DNA of 64,000 nt from Dyadobacter sediminis. Its GTDB lineage: Bacteria > Bacteroidota > Bacteroidia > Cytophagales > Spirosomataceae. Under the pieces are notes generated by a model. It made no database searches. It was not told the DNA's origin and saw only the letters and a program-made list of their open reading frames with translations. The DNA lies in assembly GCF_005860765.1 (NCBI RefSeq), contig NZ_VCEI01000021.1, positions 62,001-126,000 of the forward strand. Reading direction: 5' to 3'. Of this stretch, positions 26,125 to 34,144 are shown piece by piece. Every line of letters starts with the position of its first letter. The stretch's first letter is position 1. Position numbers and translations under genes: made by a program.

Positions 26125-27270
26125 ATGAAAAATTTTATTGGCTGCTGCTTTGTATGTATTTGCCTGTTATCGGGATTCGCGAATGCCCAGACCGAAAACA
26201 AGCTTCCCGACTGGGCTTTCGGAGGTTTTGTACGTCCCGAAGGTATCAATCCGGTTATTTCTCCCGACAGTACTTCCACGTTTTTTTGTCCTATGAACAA
26301 AAGGCAGATCGACTGGGAATCAAACGATACGTTCAATCCGGCTGCAACCATTAAGAATGGTAAAATCGTGGTTATTTACCGTGCGGAGGACAAAGCGGGA
26401 AAAGCCATTGGCAAGCGTACTTCACGGCTCGGATATGCAGAAAGTGAAGACGGGATTACATTTAAGAGAAGAAAGGAACCCGTTTTATATCCCGCAGAAG
26501 ACAGCCAGAAGGCCATGGAATGGCCCGGCGGCTGCGAAGATCCACGCGTTGCCGTAACCGAAGACGGATTGTACGTCATTTTTTATACGCAATGGAACCA
26601 GGACAAAGCAAGAATCGGCGTGGCAACATCGAGGGATTTGCTGAAATGGGAAAAGCACGGACCGGTTTTCAAGAAAGCATATAACGGAAAATTCAATGAA
26701 ATCTGGTCCAAATCTGCCTCGATAGTAACAAAACTTGTTGACGGCAAGCAGGTTATTGCCAAAATAAACGGTAAATACTGGCTTTATTTCGGTGAATCGC
26801 ACGTCAATGTGGCAACTTCTACGGATCTGATAAGCTGGGAACCGGTTGTGGACAAAAGTGAGAATCTTGTTAATCTGATTTCTCCGCGAAAAGGTTTTTT
26901 TGACAGCAATCTGACGGAATGCGGCCCGCCGGCGATTGTCACAGACAAAGGAATCGTGCTTTTGTATAACGGGAAGAACGACAAAGGCGAGGATGGCGAC
27001 AAAAGGTTTACGCCCAACAGTTACTGCGCCGGTCAGGTTTTGTTTGATAAAAACGACCCGACAAAGATGCTGGCCAGAATGGATGTTCCTTTTTTTCGTC
27101 CGATGGAGCCTTTTGAAAAAAGCGGCCAGTATGTAGCCGGAACCGTGTTTATTGAAGGAATGGTTTATTTCAAAGGAAAATGGCTGTTGTATTACGGCTG
27201 CGCGGATTCGCGTGTGGGCATGGCCGTTTTTGACCCAAAAATCAAAACGCCCGGCGATCCTTTGCCGTAA
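26125..27270 (+). CDS. Secreted GH130-like glycosidase/phosphorylase-fold protein
   Basis: 381 residues; signal peptide MKNFIGCCFVCICLLSGFANA. Five-bladed beta-propeller features of GH130: FNPAATIKNGKIVVIYRAED, SRLGYAESEDGITFKRRKEP, the GGCEDPRVAV motif (general-acid Asp region), YWLYFGESHVNVATSTDLIS, VLLYNGKNDKGEDGDKRF. Known GH130 enzymes act on beta-mannosides by phosphorolysis or hydrolysis. Export argues for hydrolysis, since phosphorolysis in the periplasm is less likely. First gene of the plus-strand carbohydrate locus. Substrate not readable from sequence. Confidence 0.8.
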   Translation: MKNFIGCCFVCICLLSGFANAQTENKLPDWAFGGFVRPEGINPVISPDSTSTFFCPMNKRQIDWESNDTFNPAATIKNGKIVVIYRAEDKAGKAIGKRTSRLGYAESEDGITFKRRKEPVLYPAEDSQKAMEWPGGCEDPRVAVTEDGLYVIFYTQWNQDKARIGVATSRDLLKWEKHGPVFKKAYNGKFNEIWSKSASIVTKLVDGKQVIAKINGKYWLYFGESHVNVATSTDLISWEPVVDKSENLVNLISPRKGFFDSNLTECGPPAIVTDKGIVLLYNGKNDKGEDGDKRFTPNSYCAGQVLFDKNDPTKMLARMDVPFFRPMEPFEKSGQYVAGTVFIEGMVYFKGKWLLYYGCADSRVGMAVFDPKIKTPGDPLP

Positions 27271-27371
27271 TATATTTTTGTTTTTTATAATTAAAATATT
27301 ATTTCCTGCTTTTGATCCGAACAATTTTCAAAGACGTATATGGGAGTATAAAACAAAATATACTATTACCT

Positions 27372-27926
27372 ATGAAAATGTCGATGAAAATTACAAGCTT
27401 TTTTGCAGTTGCGTTCATGACTGCGTTCAGTGCTTTTGCGCAGGAAAAAACAGTGATGGTGGGCGGTGCAGAAATGTACCCTTCCAAAAACATTATTGAG
27501 AATGCGGTAAATTCAAAGGATCACACAACGCTTGTTGCCGCTGTAAAAGCAGCCGGGCTGGTTGAAACATTGTCGGGAACAGGGCCGTTTACCGTTTTTG
27601 CTCCGGTAAATTCAGCATTTGACGCATTGCCTGCGGGGACAGTGGATAATCTGTTGAAACCGGAAAACAAAGGCATGCTGACATCTGTTCTGACTTACCA
27701 TGTGATTCCCGGAAAAGTGGATTCCAAATCGGTAATGAAAATGATCAAGGATGGAAACGGCAAGGCAATGGCCAAAACGGTTCAGGGTGCAGATCTTACT
27801 TTTTCTCTGGACGGAAAGAATGTAATGGTTACGGATTCCAAAGGAAATAAAGCGAAAGTTACAACGGCAGACGTATATCAGTCCAATGGTGTGATTCATG
27901 TGATCGATAAAGTTCTGATGCCCTAA
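27372..27926 (+). CDS. Secreted fasciclin (FAS1) domain protein
   Basis: 184 residues from the ATG at 27372 (an upstream ATG at 27312 gives no signal peptide). Signal peptide ending SAFAQEK. One FAS1 domain: DHTTLVAAVKAAGLVETLSG, TGPFTVFAPVNSAFDALPAG, TVDNLL, LTYHVIPGKVDSKSVMKMI and the C-terminal YQSNGVIHVIDKVLMP (conserved H2 motif). A surface or periplasmic adhesion-type module of unknown ligand. Terminator follows, so it is likely its own transcript and not part of sugar catabolism. Confidence 0.93.
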   Translation: MKMSMKITSFFAVAFMTAFSAFAQEKTVMVGGAEMYPSKNIIENAVNSKDHTTLVAAVKAAGLVETLSGTGPFTVFAPVNSAFDALPAGTVDNLLKPENKGMLTSVLTYHVIPGKVDSKSVMKMIKDGNGKAMAKTVQGADLTFSLDGKNVMVTDSKGNKAKVTTADVYQSNGVIHVIDKVLMP

Positions 27927-27972
27927 ATGACTGAGTGAGGATAAGTTAGTGGAGTAAGTTGGTTGTGAAATA

Positions 27973-28003
27973 GCGGGAAGGCTCAGGCTTTTCCGCTTTT
28001 TTT
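27973..28003 (+). terminator. Intrinsic terminator after the fasciclin gene
   Basis: GCGGGAAGGC (27973-27982), loop TCAG, GCTTTTCCGC (27987-27996), then T7. Confidence 0.75.
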
Positions 28004-28207
28004 GTGCCTTGTTCAGCAGTTTTCATTTTTTAAAAAACCCGGAAAGTGTCGTTTAAGCAGGTCAGTACAGGATAGTGCGTCCAATAAATTTAGGAATTTT
28101 TGAATATTATTTTCTTCTTTTTTAAGAGTAATAAGTATCAAAATAGTTCTCTTCTTGTAAGGGAAACCAACCATTCCAAAGTCACTAAACCTATAAATGG
28201 ATTGAAT

Positions 28208-28972
28208 ATGCATTTCAGATTGATCAGTACCGGAGTTAAGCTGGCAGTTTTGCTGACCATTTTCGGCCACATTTCATGCATGGCCCAGAAGAAAGAAAAA
28301 GGGTTTGTTCAGATATTTGACGGCAAGTCGCTGAAAGGCTGGGACGGCGATCCAAAATACTGGCGTGTGGAAAACGGCAATCTGGTTGGTGAAATTACAC
28401 CTGAAACGCTTCTGAAAACCAATTCATTTATCATCTGGCGCGGAGGCGAGCCCGGAGACTTTGAGCTGAAAGGATCATTTAAAATCGCCAAAGATGGCAA
28501 TTCGGGCATTAATTACAGAAGCGAACAGCTGACCGACGTGCCTTTTGCATTGAAAGGATATCAGGCGGATATTGACGGGAAAAACAATTACACAGGCCAG
28601 AATTATGAAGAACGGAAAAGAACGACTCTTGCATACCGCGGCCAGAAAACGGTAATCAAGGAATACACCGGTGAAAAAACGCCGGAAGCCGTAAGAGCCG
28701 CCGTCAAGAACAATGCATGGACGGGCTTTGAAGTAACCGGTTCGCTGGGAAGTTCCGATTCCCTGAAAACACTGATCAAGAGCGAAGACTGGAATGAATT
28801 TCATCTGGTTGCAAAAGGCAACCGTCTGCAGCATTATATCAACGGTGTGCTCATGAGCGATGTAACCGATAACGATACCGTAAATGGTTCTAAAAAAGGA
28901 TTGCTGGGCGTACAGGTGCATGTGGGCCCGCCTATGAAAGTAGAATATAAGAATATCCGCATCAAGCAATAG
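28208..28972 (+). CDS. DUF1080 protein (3-keto-disaccharide hydrolase family)
   Basis: 254 residues from ATG at 28208; the 36 residues upstream are low-complexity and not signal-like. Signal or lipoprotein-like N-terminus (VKLAVLLTIFGHISCMAQKK; Cys in FGHISC). Concanavalin-like beta-sandwich: GFVQIFDGKSLKGWDGDPKY, WRVENGNLVGEITPET, FELKGSFKIAKDGNSGINYR, DWNEFHLVAKGNRLQHYING, GLLGVQVHVGPPMKVEYKNI. This family (3keto-disac_hyd) includes enzymes acting on 3-ketoglycosides. Only 43 bp before an epimerase-fold gene, so co-transcribed. With two Gfo/Idh/MocA enzymes downstream, a 3-keto-sugar route is the natural reading (inference). Confidence 0.88.
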   Translation: MHFRLISTGVKLAVLLTIFGHISCMAQKKEKGFVQIFDGKSLKGWDGDPKYWRVENGNLVGEITPETLLKTNSFIIWRGGEPGDFELKGSFKIAKDGNSGINYRSEQLTDVPFALKGYQADIDGKNNYTGQNYEERKRTTLAYRGQKTVIKEYTGEKTPEAVRAAVKNNAWTGFEVTGSLGSSDSLKTLIKSEDWNEFHLVAKGNRLQHYINGVLMSDVTDNDTVNGSKKGLLGVQVHVGPPMKVEYKNIRIKQ

Positions 28973-29015
28973 TTTTTCAGTAAAATACGGCTTCCCAAAG
29001 CCAATCTCCAGTAAA

Positions 29016-29867
29016 ATGAATAAAATAGGATTCAATGTGCTTGCCTGGACAGCAGCAGTTTCGGACGATTTATTTCCGGTTATTGACAGATTGAAAAGCA
29101 TCGGCTACGACGGAGCGGAGTTTTATCTCGGGCCTCAGGATGCAGCCGTATACAGGCGCATGGGAGATTATACCAGAAACGTCGGTCTGGAAACTACCGC
29201 CGTTGTGACTTTGGGCGTAGATGAAAATCCGGTAAGCGAATCGGTAGAAGTACGCCGGAAAGCCCTTGATAAAATCAAATGGGCCGTTGACCGTGCGCAC
29301 GACCTGAATGCCCGGATCATCTGTGGCCCTTTCCATTCTGCGCATACTGTTTTTGTGAACCGCCCGGCGCTGGATCAGGAATATGCGCTGGCCGGAGAAG
29401 TACTGAATGCCGCCGCCGATTATGCTGCGCAGGCCAACATCGTTTTTGCGCTGGAAGCGCTGAACCGCTTTGAATGTTATCTGTGCAATACAATGGAACA
29501 ATTGTACAAGCTTGTAAAGGCAGCAGACCATCCGAATGTAAAGGCGATGTTTGATACGCATCACTCTAACATTGAGGAAAAGAAATATTCAACTGCATTA
29601 CAGACCATCGCGCCCGTGCTTGCGCATGTGCACATCAGCGAAAATGACCGCGGAACGCCCGGAGACGGACAAGTGCTCTGGGATGACGCTTTTTCTTCAC
29701 TGGCCGCCATCAACTACAAAGGCTGGCTTACAATTGAGGCTTTTTCAAGAAATGATCCTGATTTTGCCAATGCGATCGGCGTGTGGCGTGAATTTTCGGA
29801 ACCGTGGGACATTGCGGAAAACGGTTACCGGTTTATCCGCGAAATGAGTCTGAAACACGGACTTTAA
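29016..29867 (+). CDS. D-tagatose/D-psicose 3-epimerase-like sugar isomerase
   Basis: 283-residue TIM-barrel metalloenzyme. Metal ligands of the ketose 3-epimerase family are visible: Glu in IVFALEALNRFECYLCNT, Asp and His in AMFDTHHSNIEEKKYS, His in HVHISENDRGTPGDGQVLWD, and Glu in WLTIEAFSR. The ENDRGTPG segment is a strong signature of D-tagatose/D-psicose 3-epimerases, which invert C3 of a free ketose. No signal peptide, so cytoplasmic. Followed after 24 bp by thuA-like. A C3 epimerase fits a locus dealing with C3-keto chemistry; the true substrate is unknown. Confidence 0.85.
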   Translation: MNKIGFNVLAWTAAVSDDLFPVIDRLKSIGYDGAEFYLGPQDAAVYRRMGDYTRNVGLETTAVVTLGVDENPVSESVEVRRKALDKIKWAVDRAHDLNARIICGPFHSAHTVFVNRPALDQEYALAGEVLNAAADYAAQANIVFALEALNRFECYLCNTMEQLYKLVKAADHPNVKAMFDTHHSNIEEKKYSTALQTIAPVLAHVHISENDRGTPGDGQVLWDDAFSSLAAINYKGWLTIEAFSRNDPDFANAIGVWREFSEPWDIAENGYRFIREMSLKHGL

Positions 29868-29891
29868 AGCTTACTACTTTCCTGAACGCTT

Positions 29892-30962
29892 ATGAAAACT
29901 TTTTTAAGATCAATGCTGCTGACCGGCATTGTCCTGATTTTATTCTGTTTTAATTCAGAAAGCCAGACGACTTCCGGTCAGAACGATGCAGAAAAGTATC
30001 GCGTTGTTTACAAAGGTGAAAAAGGACCGGGCACAGGTAAAAATATCGTTTTCATTGCCACGGATCATGAATACCGAGGCGAAGAATCGCTTCCCGCACT
30101 GGCACGTATTCTTGCCAGAAATTATGGTTTCACTTGTACTGTGGTATATGCGCTTGACGAACAGGGAAATATCCTCCCGGGCGGCTCTGATATAAAGGGC
30201 CTCGACGTGCTGGATAATGCCGATCTGCTGGTCATGTTCATGCGCTTTGCCGATTTTCCCGATGCGGAAATGCAGCACATTGACAAATACATCCGGCGCG
30301 GCGGCCCTGTCGTTGGTTTCCGGACTTCCACGCATGCTTTCAGTATCAAAAACAATCCGAAATGGGCGCATTACAGCTGGGATTACAAAGGTCCGAAAAC
30401 AGAATGGAAAGACGGCTTCGGAGAATACGTACTCGGTGAAACCTGGGTTTCGCATTATGGTACCAATCACAAACAATCGTCAAAACTGATTATTGAAGAA
30501 GCGCAGTCGCAGCACCCGATTCTGCGCGGCGTGAAAGATATGTGGGTACAATCCGGCGGTTACACAGCCGAGCCGAAAGGTACTGTGCTGGTGCGCGGAC
30601 AGGTTTTAAACGGCATGACGCCCGATTCCGAGCCGGACAAAACCAAGCAGCTGCTTCCTGTCGCCTGGGTTCGTGAGTATCGGATTGAATCCGGCAAGCC
30701 CGGACGTGCTTTTGCCACAACGCACGGCGCATCCGAAGATTTACTGAACGAAGGGTTCCGCCGCATGGTCTTGAACGCCAGTCTGTGGGCAGCTGGTATG
30801 GAAAACGAGATCAGGCCGGATAACAACATTGCATTTGTAGGGCCCTACAAGCCGACTACATTCAATTTCAGTGGTTACAAGGCCAATGTAAAGCCGTCGG
30901 ATCTGGCAGGATGGGATTCGCTGATTATGCCGGGCGAAATCGTGAAGAAAAAGGAGAAATAG
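29892..30962 (+). CDS. Secreted ThuA-like protein
   Basis: 356 residues; signal peptide (MKTFLRSMLLTGIVLILFCF, cleavage near SESQT). ThuA/glutamine-amidotransferase-like fold: KNIVFIATDHEYRGEESLPA, DNADLLVMFMRFADFPDAEM, GGPVVGFRTSTHAFSIKNNP, ETWVSHYGTNHKQSSKLIIE, RVMA-type ending RRMVLNASLWAAGMENEIRP. ThuA is named from the trehalose-utilisation genes thuAB, where ThuB is a Gfo/Idh oxidoreductase forming 3-keto-trehalose; ThuA's own reaction is not settled. Export is common in Bacteroidota ThuA proteins. Same operon as the flanking sugar isomerases. Confidence 0.87.
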   Translation: MKTFLRSMLLTGIVLILFCFNSESQTTSGQNDAEKYRVVYKGEKGPGTGKNIVFIATDHEYRGEESLPALARILARNYGFTCTVVYALDEQGNILPGGSDIKGLDVLDNADLLVMFMRFADFPDAEMQHIDKYIRRGGPVVGFRTSTHAFSIKNNPKWAHYSWDYKGPKTEWKDGFGEYVLGETWVSHYGTNHKQSSKLIIEEAQSQHPILRGVKDMWVQSGGYTAEPKGTVLVRGQVLNGMTPDSEPDKTKQLLPVAWVREYRIESGKPGRAFATTHGASEDLLNEGFRRMVLNASLWAAGMENEIRPDNNIAFVGPYKPTTFNFSGYKANVKPSDLAGWDSLIMPGEIVKKKEK

Positions 30963-31000
30963 GTTTCAAATGATTTTTCAATTTTAAAAAGAAATAAAAA

Positions 31001-31828
31001 ATGTCCCAACAACTTCCTTTCCGCTTCGGGTCAGAGGTTTATACCTGGTTTATGAGTAACAGCGGGCAGACGCATCAGGGGCGTCTCGGACATATGATCG
31101 AAGTAATAGCCAAAGCAGGTTTCACAGGCATACAGCCGATATTTACCTGGATGGGCGACTTGATTGATCCTGACAAACTGGAAGCAAAATTAACCGAACA
31201 AGGCATTACGCTGGCCGCACTGGCACTGGCGCTGGACTGGAATGAAGAAAAAGAAACAGATCGGGAGCGTGAAGTGGCCGATCATGCAATCCGTGTGCTG
31301 CGGCGCTTTCCCGGAGCCGTTCTGAATACAGTCCAGATACCGACAGGCCGCCATGATCTTGTAGAAAGACAAAAGCGGCTTGTCAATATTGTCAATACCG
31401 TTTCCAGAAGGGCTGCGGACGCAGGCGTACCGTGCAGTTATCATCCTAATTCCCCGCATACCTCCATTATCCGGACCGAAGAAGATTATAGAATCGTGCT
31501 CGAATCGCTGGATTCTACAGTAACCGGCTGGACGCCTGATGTAGGCCATATTATCAACGGCGGCATGGACCCGCTTTCCAAAATGAAAGAATACCAGTCA
31601 TTGATCAATCATGTGCATTTCAAGGACTGGAACGGCGAACCGGAATTTACGCTGATGGGTAAAGGTAAAGTCGATCTTTTGGCTGTAACACAATGGCTGA
31701 AAGACATCAATTACAACGGCTGGATCATTTGTGAAGATGAAGGCGAAGAAGCATTGGAAGATCCGGATTTTGTTACGGTGCACGACGGAAAGTGGATTCA
31801 GCAGGATTTGATCCCCGCATTGAAATAA
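31001..31828 (+). CDS. Sugar-phosphate isomerase/epimerase-fold protein (IolE/IolI-like TIM barrel)
   Basis: 275-residue cytoplasmic AP-endonuclease-2-fold TIM barrel. Motifs: MIEVIAKAGFTGIQPIFTWM, GVPCSYHPNSPHTSIIRTEE, VTGWTPDVGHIINGGMDPLS (Asp/His metal site), LINHVHFKDWNGEPEF (His) and NGWIICEDEGEEALEDPD (Glu). The fold covers inositol enzymes (IolE, IolI), hydroxypyruvate isomerase and several 3-keto-sugar lyases/isomerases. The HVHFKDWNG segment resembles IolE-type dehydratases more than ketose epimerases. 38 bp after thuA-like. Specific reaction unknown. Confidence 0.8.
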   Translation: MSQQLPFRFGSEVYTWFMSNSGQTHQGRLGHMIEVIAKAGFTGIQPIFTWMGDLIDPDKLEAKLTEQGITLAALALALDWNEEKETDREREVADHAIRVLRRFPGAVLNTVQIPTGRHDLVERQKRLVNIVNTVSRRAADAGVPCSYHPNSPHTSIIRTEEDYRIVLESLDSTVTGWTPDVGHIINGGMDPLSKMKEYQSLINHVHFKDWNGEPEFTLMGKGKVDLLAVTQWLKDINYNGWIICEDEGEEALEDPDFVTVHDGKWIQQDLIPALK

Positions 31829-31857
31829 TGCATTAATGAATCAATTGAAGCAAACCG

Positions 31858-31942
31858 GTGCCGGAGGAACCTCCTGTTTGTAGCAAAAAGAAATTCAATA
31901 ACATTGCAAAGGTGCCAGCGGCACCCCCTGTTTCTAGCAAAA
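31858..31942. repeat. Pair of REP-like palindromic elements
   Basis: Two units in the same orientation: GGTGCCGGAGGAACCTCC followed by TGTTTGTAGCAAAAA (31858-31890), and GGTGCCAGCGGCACCCCC followed by TGTTTCTAGCAAAA (31911-31942), starting 53 bp apart. Each is a small hairpin plus a conserved TGTTTnTAG tail. The same tail recurs in the larger array at 35361-35730, so these belong to one dispersed family. Confidence 0.7.
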
Positions 31943-31969
31943 TTTTTTTTTAACCAATATTCTGTAACA

Positions 31970-32785
31970 ATGCCGACCATAAAAACCAACGGAATCCATT
32001 TTTATTATGAAGAACGAGGTTCGGGCGAACCGTTACTGCTCATAATGGGAATCACGGCACCGGGTTCTGTATGGAATGTTCATGTTGCAGACTGGAAGCA
32101 TCATTTCCGTTGCATTATAGGCGACAACCGCGGCGTAGGCCAGACGGACAAGCCCGCCGGGCCTTATACCACAGAACAAATGGCCGATGATTATGCCGGC
32201 CTGCTCGATTCGCTTGGACTGGAAAACGTGCATGTCGTTGGCTGCTCGATGGGCAGTACCATTGCGCAGCAATTGGCAATTCGGCATCCGGACAAGGTAA
32301 AATCGCTGGTTTTGATGTGTCCGTGGGCACGTTGCGACAATTACGCCAAAGGACTGTTCAGTCATATCATGAACAGCAAGGCAAGGTTCCGGCCCGAAGA
32401 ATTCAGCTTGTATATTCAGCTGCTTATCTTCTCCAAATCTTCGTGGGACAATGCACAGAAACATGAAGAACTCGAAACAGGCCGCAGACAGGACGCCTGT
32501 AATCCTTATCCGCAGCCGCTGCACGGCCTCGAAGGACAAGCCGCTGCATGCATATCGCATAACGCATTGAATGATCTTGGCAAAATAAACAAACCAACGC
32601 TGGTCATCGGCGGGAAAGAGGATATTTTCACGCCCGTCTGGATGGCCGAAGAAGTGGCTAACGGAATTCCCGGCGCCGAGCTTTACTTGTACGACAAGCT
32701 TGGACATGCATTTCACTTCGAGCATACCGAAGATTTTAACGATAGAATCAGAAACTGGCTGCAGAAAGTACCTTCTGTACATTAA
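31970..32785 (+). CDS. Alpha/beta hydrolase
   Basis: 271 residues from ATG at 31970; the upstream ATG at 31904 lies inside repeat sequence. Canonical fold: NGIHFYYEERGSGEPLLLIM, DNRGVGQTDKPAGPYTTEQM, nucleophile Ser93 in VVGCSMGSTIAQQLA, acid Asp in VIGGKEDIFTPVWMA, His in YDKLGHAFHFEH. Similar to 3-oxoadipate enol-lactonase-type hydrolases. No signal peptide. In this locus a sugar lactonase or ester hydrolase role is plausible, but only context supports it. Confidence 0.8.
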   Translation: MPTIKTNGIHFYYEERGSGEPLLLIMGITAPGSVWNVHVADWKHHFRCIIGDNRGVGQTDKPAGPYTTEQMADDYAGLLDSLGLENVHVVGCSMGSTIAQQLAIRHPDKVKSLVLMCPWARCDNYAKGLFSHIMNSKARFRPEEFSLYIQLLIFSKSSWDNAQKHEELETGRRQDACNPYPQPLHGLEGQAAACISHNALNDLGKINKPTLVIGGKEDIFTPVWMAEEVANGIPGAELYLYDKLGHAFHFEHTEDFNDRIRNWLQKVPSVH

Positions 32786-32873
32786 TAAAGGTATTTTCTG
32801 ATTGATATACATTAAAACCGACCCGATTGCGCCTTTTTTCCTTTTAGATAATTATTAGTTTAAATAATATATA

Positions 32874-33956
32874 ATGGAGAGTGCCGATTCGATAAATCAA
32901 GACTGGAGAGACAAAGTATCAAATCATCAGCAGGTAGGAGGCATTGAAACTTCCGTGATTGATAATGGCGCCGGAAGAGGCACGCGGATCGCCTGGTTCA
33001 ATACCGGAACAGGTTTGCGGTTCAAGGTGGTCATTGACAGAGCCATGGACATTGCAGATGCATTTTACAATCAGCATAGCCTGGCATGGCTGAGCCATGG
33101 CGGCATTACGTATCCGCAGCCGTTTTCCGATAAGGGGATTGACTGGCTGAGAACTTTTGGCGGAGGCTTGCTGACGACCTGCGGACTGACGCACGTAGGC
33201 GGCCCGGAATCCGACAATTACGGCGAACGCGGTTTGCACGGACATATCAGTAATTCTCCTGCCGAAATTATCTCCATTATTCAGCCCGATCTCAGGGCCG
33301 GAAAACTGGAAATGAGCATAACGGGCATTATCCGCGAGACTAAACCCTTTGGACCCAACCTGGAACTGAAAAGAACCATTTCGGCAACAATCGGGCAATC
33401 CGTAATCCGTATCCATGACGAAGTAACAAACAAAGCAAACACGCCCGCTCCGCACATGCTGCTTTATCATTTCAATTTCGGCTGGCCGCTTGCCGATGAA
33501 GGTGCCGATATTTTATGGAATGGCAAATGGCATCCGCGCCATGGCGAGGAAAGCGCAAAGATCTTTAAAGAAGGAAACGATTTTAAGAAATGTCCTGCTC
33601 CGCTGGAATCGCATCTGGGAACGGGCGAAGAAGTTGCTTTAATCGATGTGGAAGCCGATATTTTCGGCCAGAGCATCTGTGGATTGCATAATTCCAGACT
33701 CGGGCTTGCGGTTGCAATGAAATTCAAAAAAGAACAGCTTCCATGGCTGGCCAACTGGCAGCATTGGGGAAAAGGCGAGTACGTCACAGGCATTGAACCC
33801 AGCACGCATCCGCTGTCCGGACAGGCTCAGGCCAGAAAAGACAAGACGCTGTTATTTATTGAACCGGAAGAAAGCAAGCTTTATGAGCTGGAACTGGAAA
33901 TCATGACAGAAAAGGAAGCCATTGACGAGTTTGTGCTGAGTGTGAATGTGTCTTGA
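32874..33956 (+). CDS. DUF4432 aldose-1-epimerase-like protein
   Basis: 360 residues, no signal peptide. Galactose-mutarotase-like fold of the DUF4432 family: DNGAGRGTRIAWFNTGTGLR, KVVIDRAMDIADAFYNQHSL, LTTCGLTHVGGPESDNYGER, LHGHISNSPAEIISI, HMLLYHFNFGWPLADEGADI (His), YVTGIEPSTHPLSGQAQARK. Conserved His and Glu fit a carbohydrate-binding or mutarotase/epimerase site. Members occur in sugar operons and are of uncertain function. Follows the alpha/beta hydrolase by 88 bp. Confidence 0.88.
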   Translation: MESADSINQDWRDKVSNHQQVGGIETSVIDNGAGRGTRIAWFNTGTGLRFKVVIDRAMDIADAFYNQHSLAWLSHGGITYPQPFSDKGIDWLRTFGGGLLTTCGLTHVGGPESDNYGERGLHGHISNSPAEIISIIQPDLRAGKLEMSITGIIRETKPFGPNLELKRTISATIGQSVIRIHDEVTNKANTPAPHMLLYHFNFGWPLADEGADILWNGKWHPRHGEESAKIFKEGNDFKKCPAPLESHLGTGEEVALIDVEADIFGQSICGLHNSRLGLAVAMKFKKEQLPWLANWQHWGKGEYVTGIEPSTHPLSGQAQARKDKTLLFIEPEESKLYELELEIMTEKEAIDEFVLSVNVS

Positions 33957-33957
33957 A

Positions 33958-34018
33958 GAGGAGTAACGGGAAAGGGAGAAAGGAGGAGGGATAAAGGAAA
34001 GGGTACAAAGGGATTTTG
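33958..34018. repeat. Polypurine tract
   Basis: A run of about 60 nt almost purely A/G, composed of GGGAAAGGGAGAAAGGAGG-like words. Similar tracts follow the permease gene (40725-40785) and the beta-barrel gene (60310-60400), each just after a plus-strand gene. Confidence 0.6.
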
Positions 34019-34055
34019 AATTAATTAACATTTATCTCGCCAATAGTCAGAAGCC

Positions 34056-34083
34056 AACAGCTAACAGCTAACAGCTAACAGCT
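34056..34083. repeat. Heptamer tandem array (AACAGCT)x4
   Basis: Four exact copies of AACAGCT in the gap before the cupin gene. The same heptamer (as its complement and its rotations) recurs at 36809-36836 and 36937-36961. Confidence 0.85.
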
Positions 34084-34144
34084 GCAAAGTATAAATCAAA
34101 AGTTGAATCGCTTAATAATCAAAACCAAATTTTAAAATAAAACA

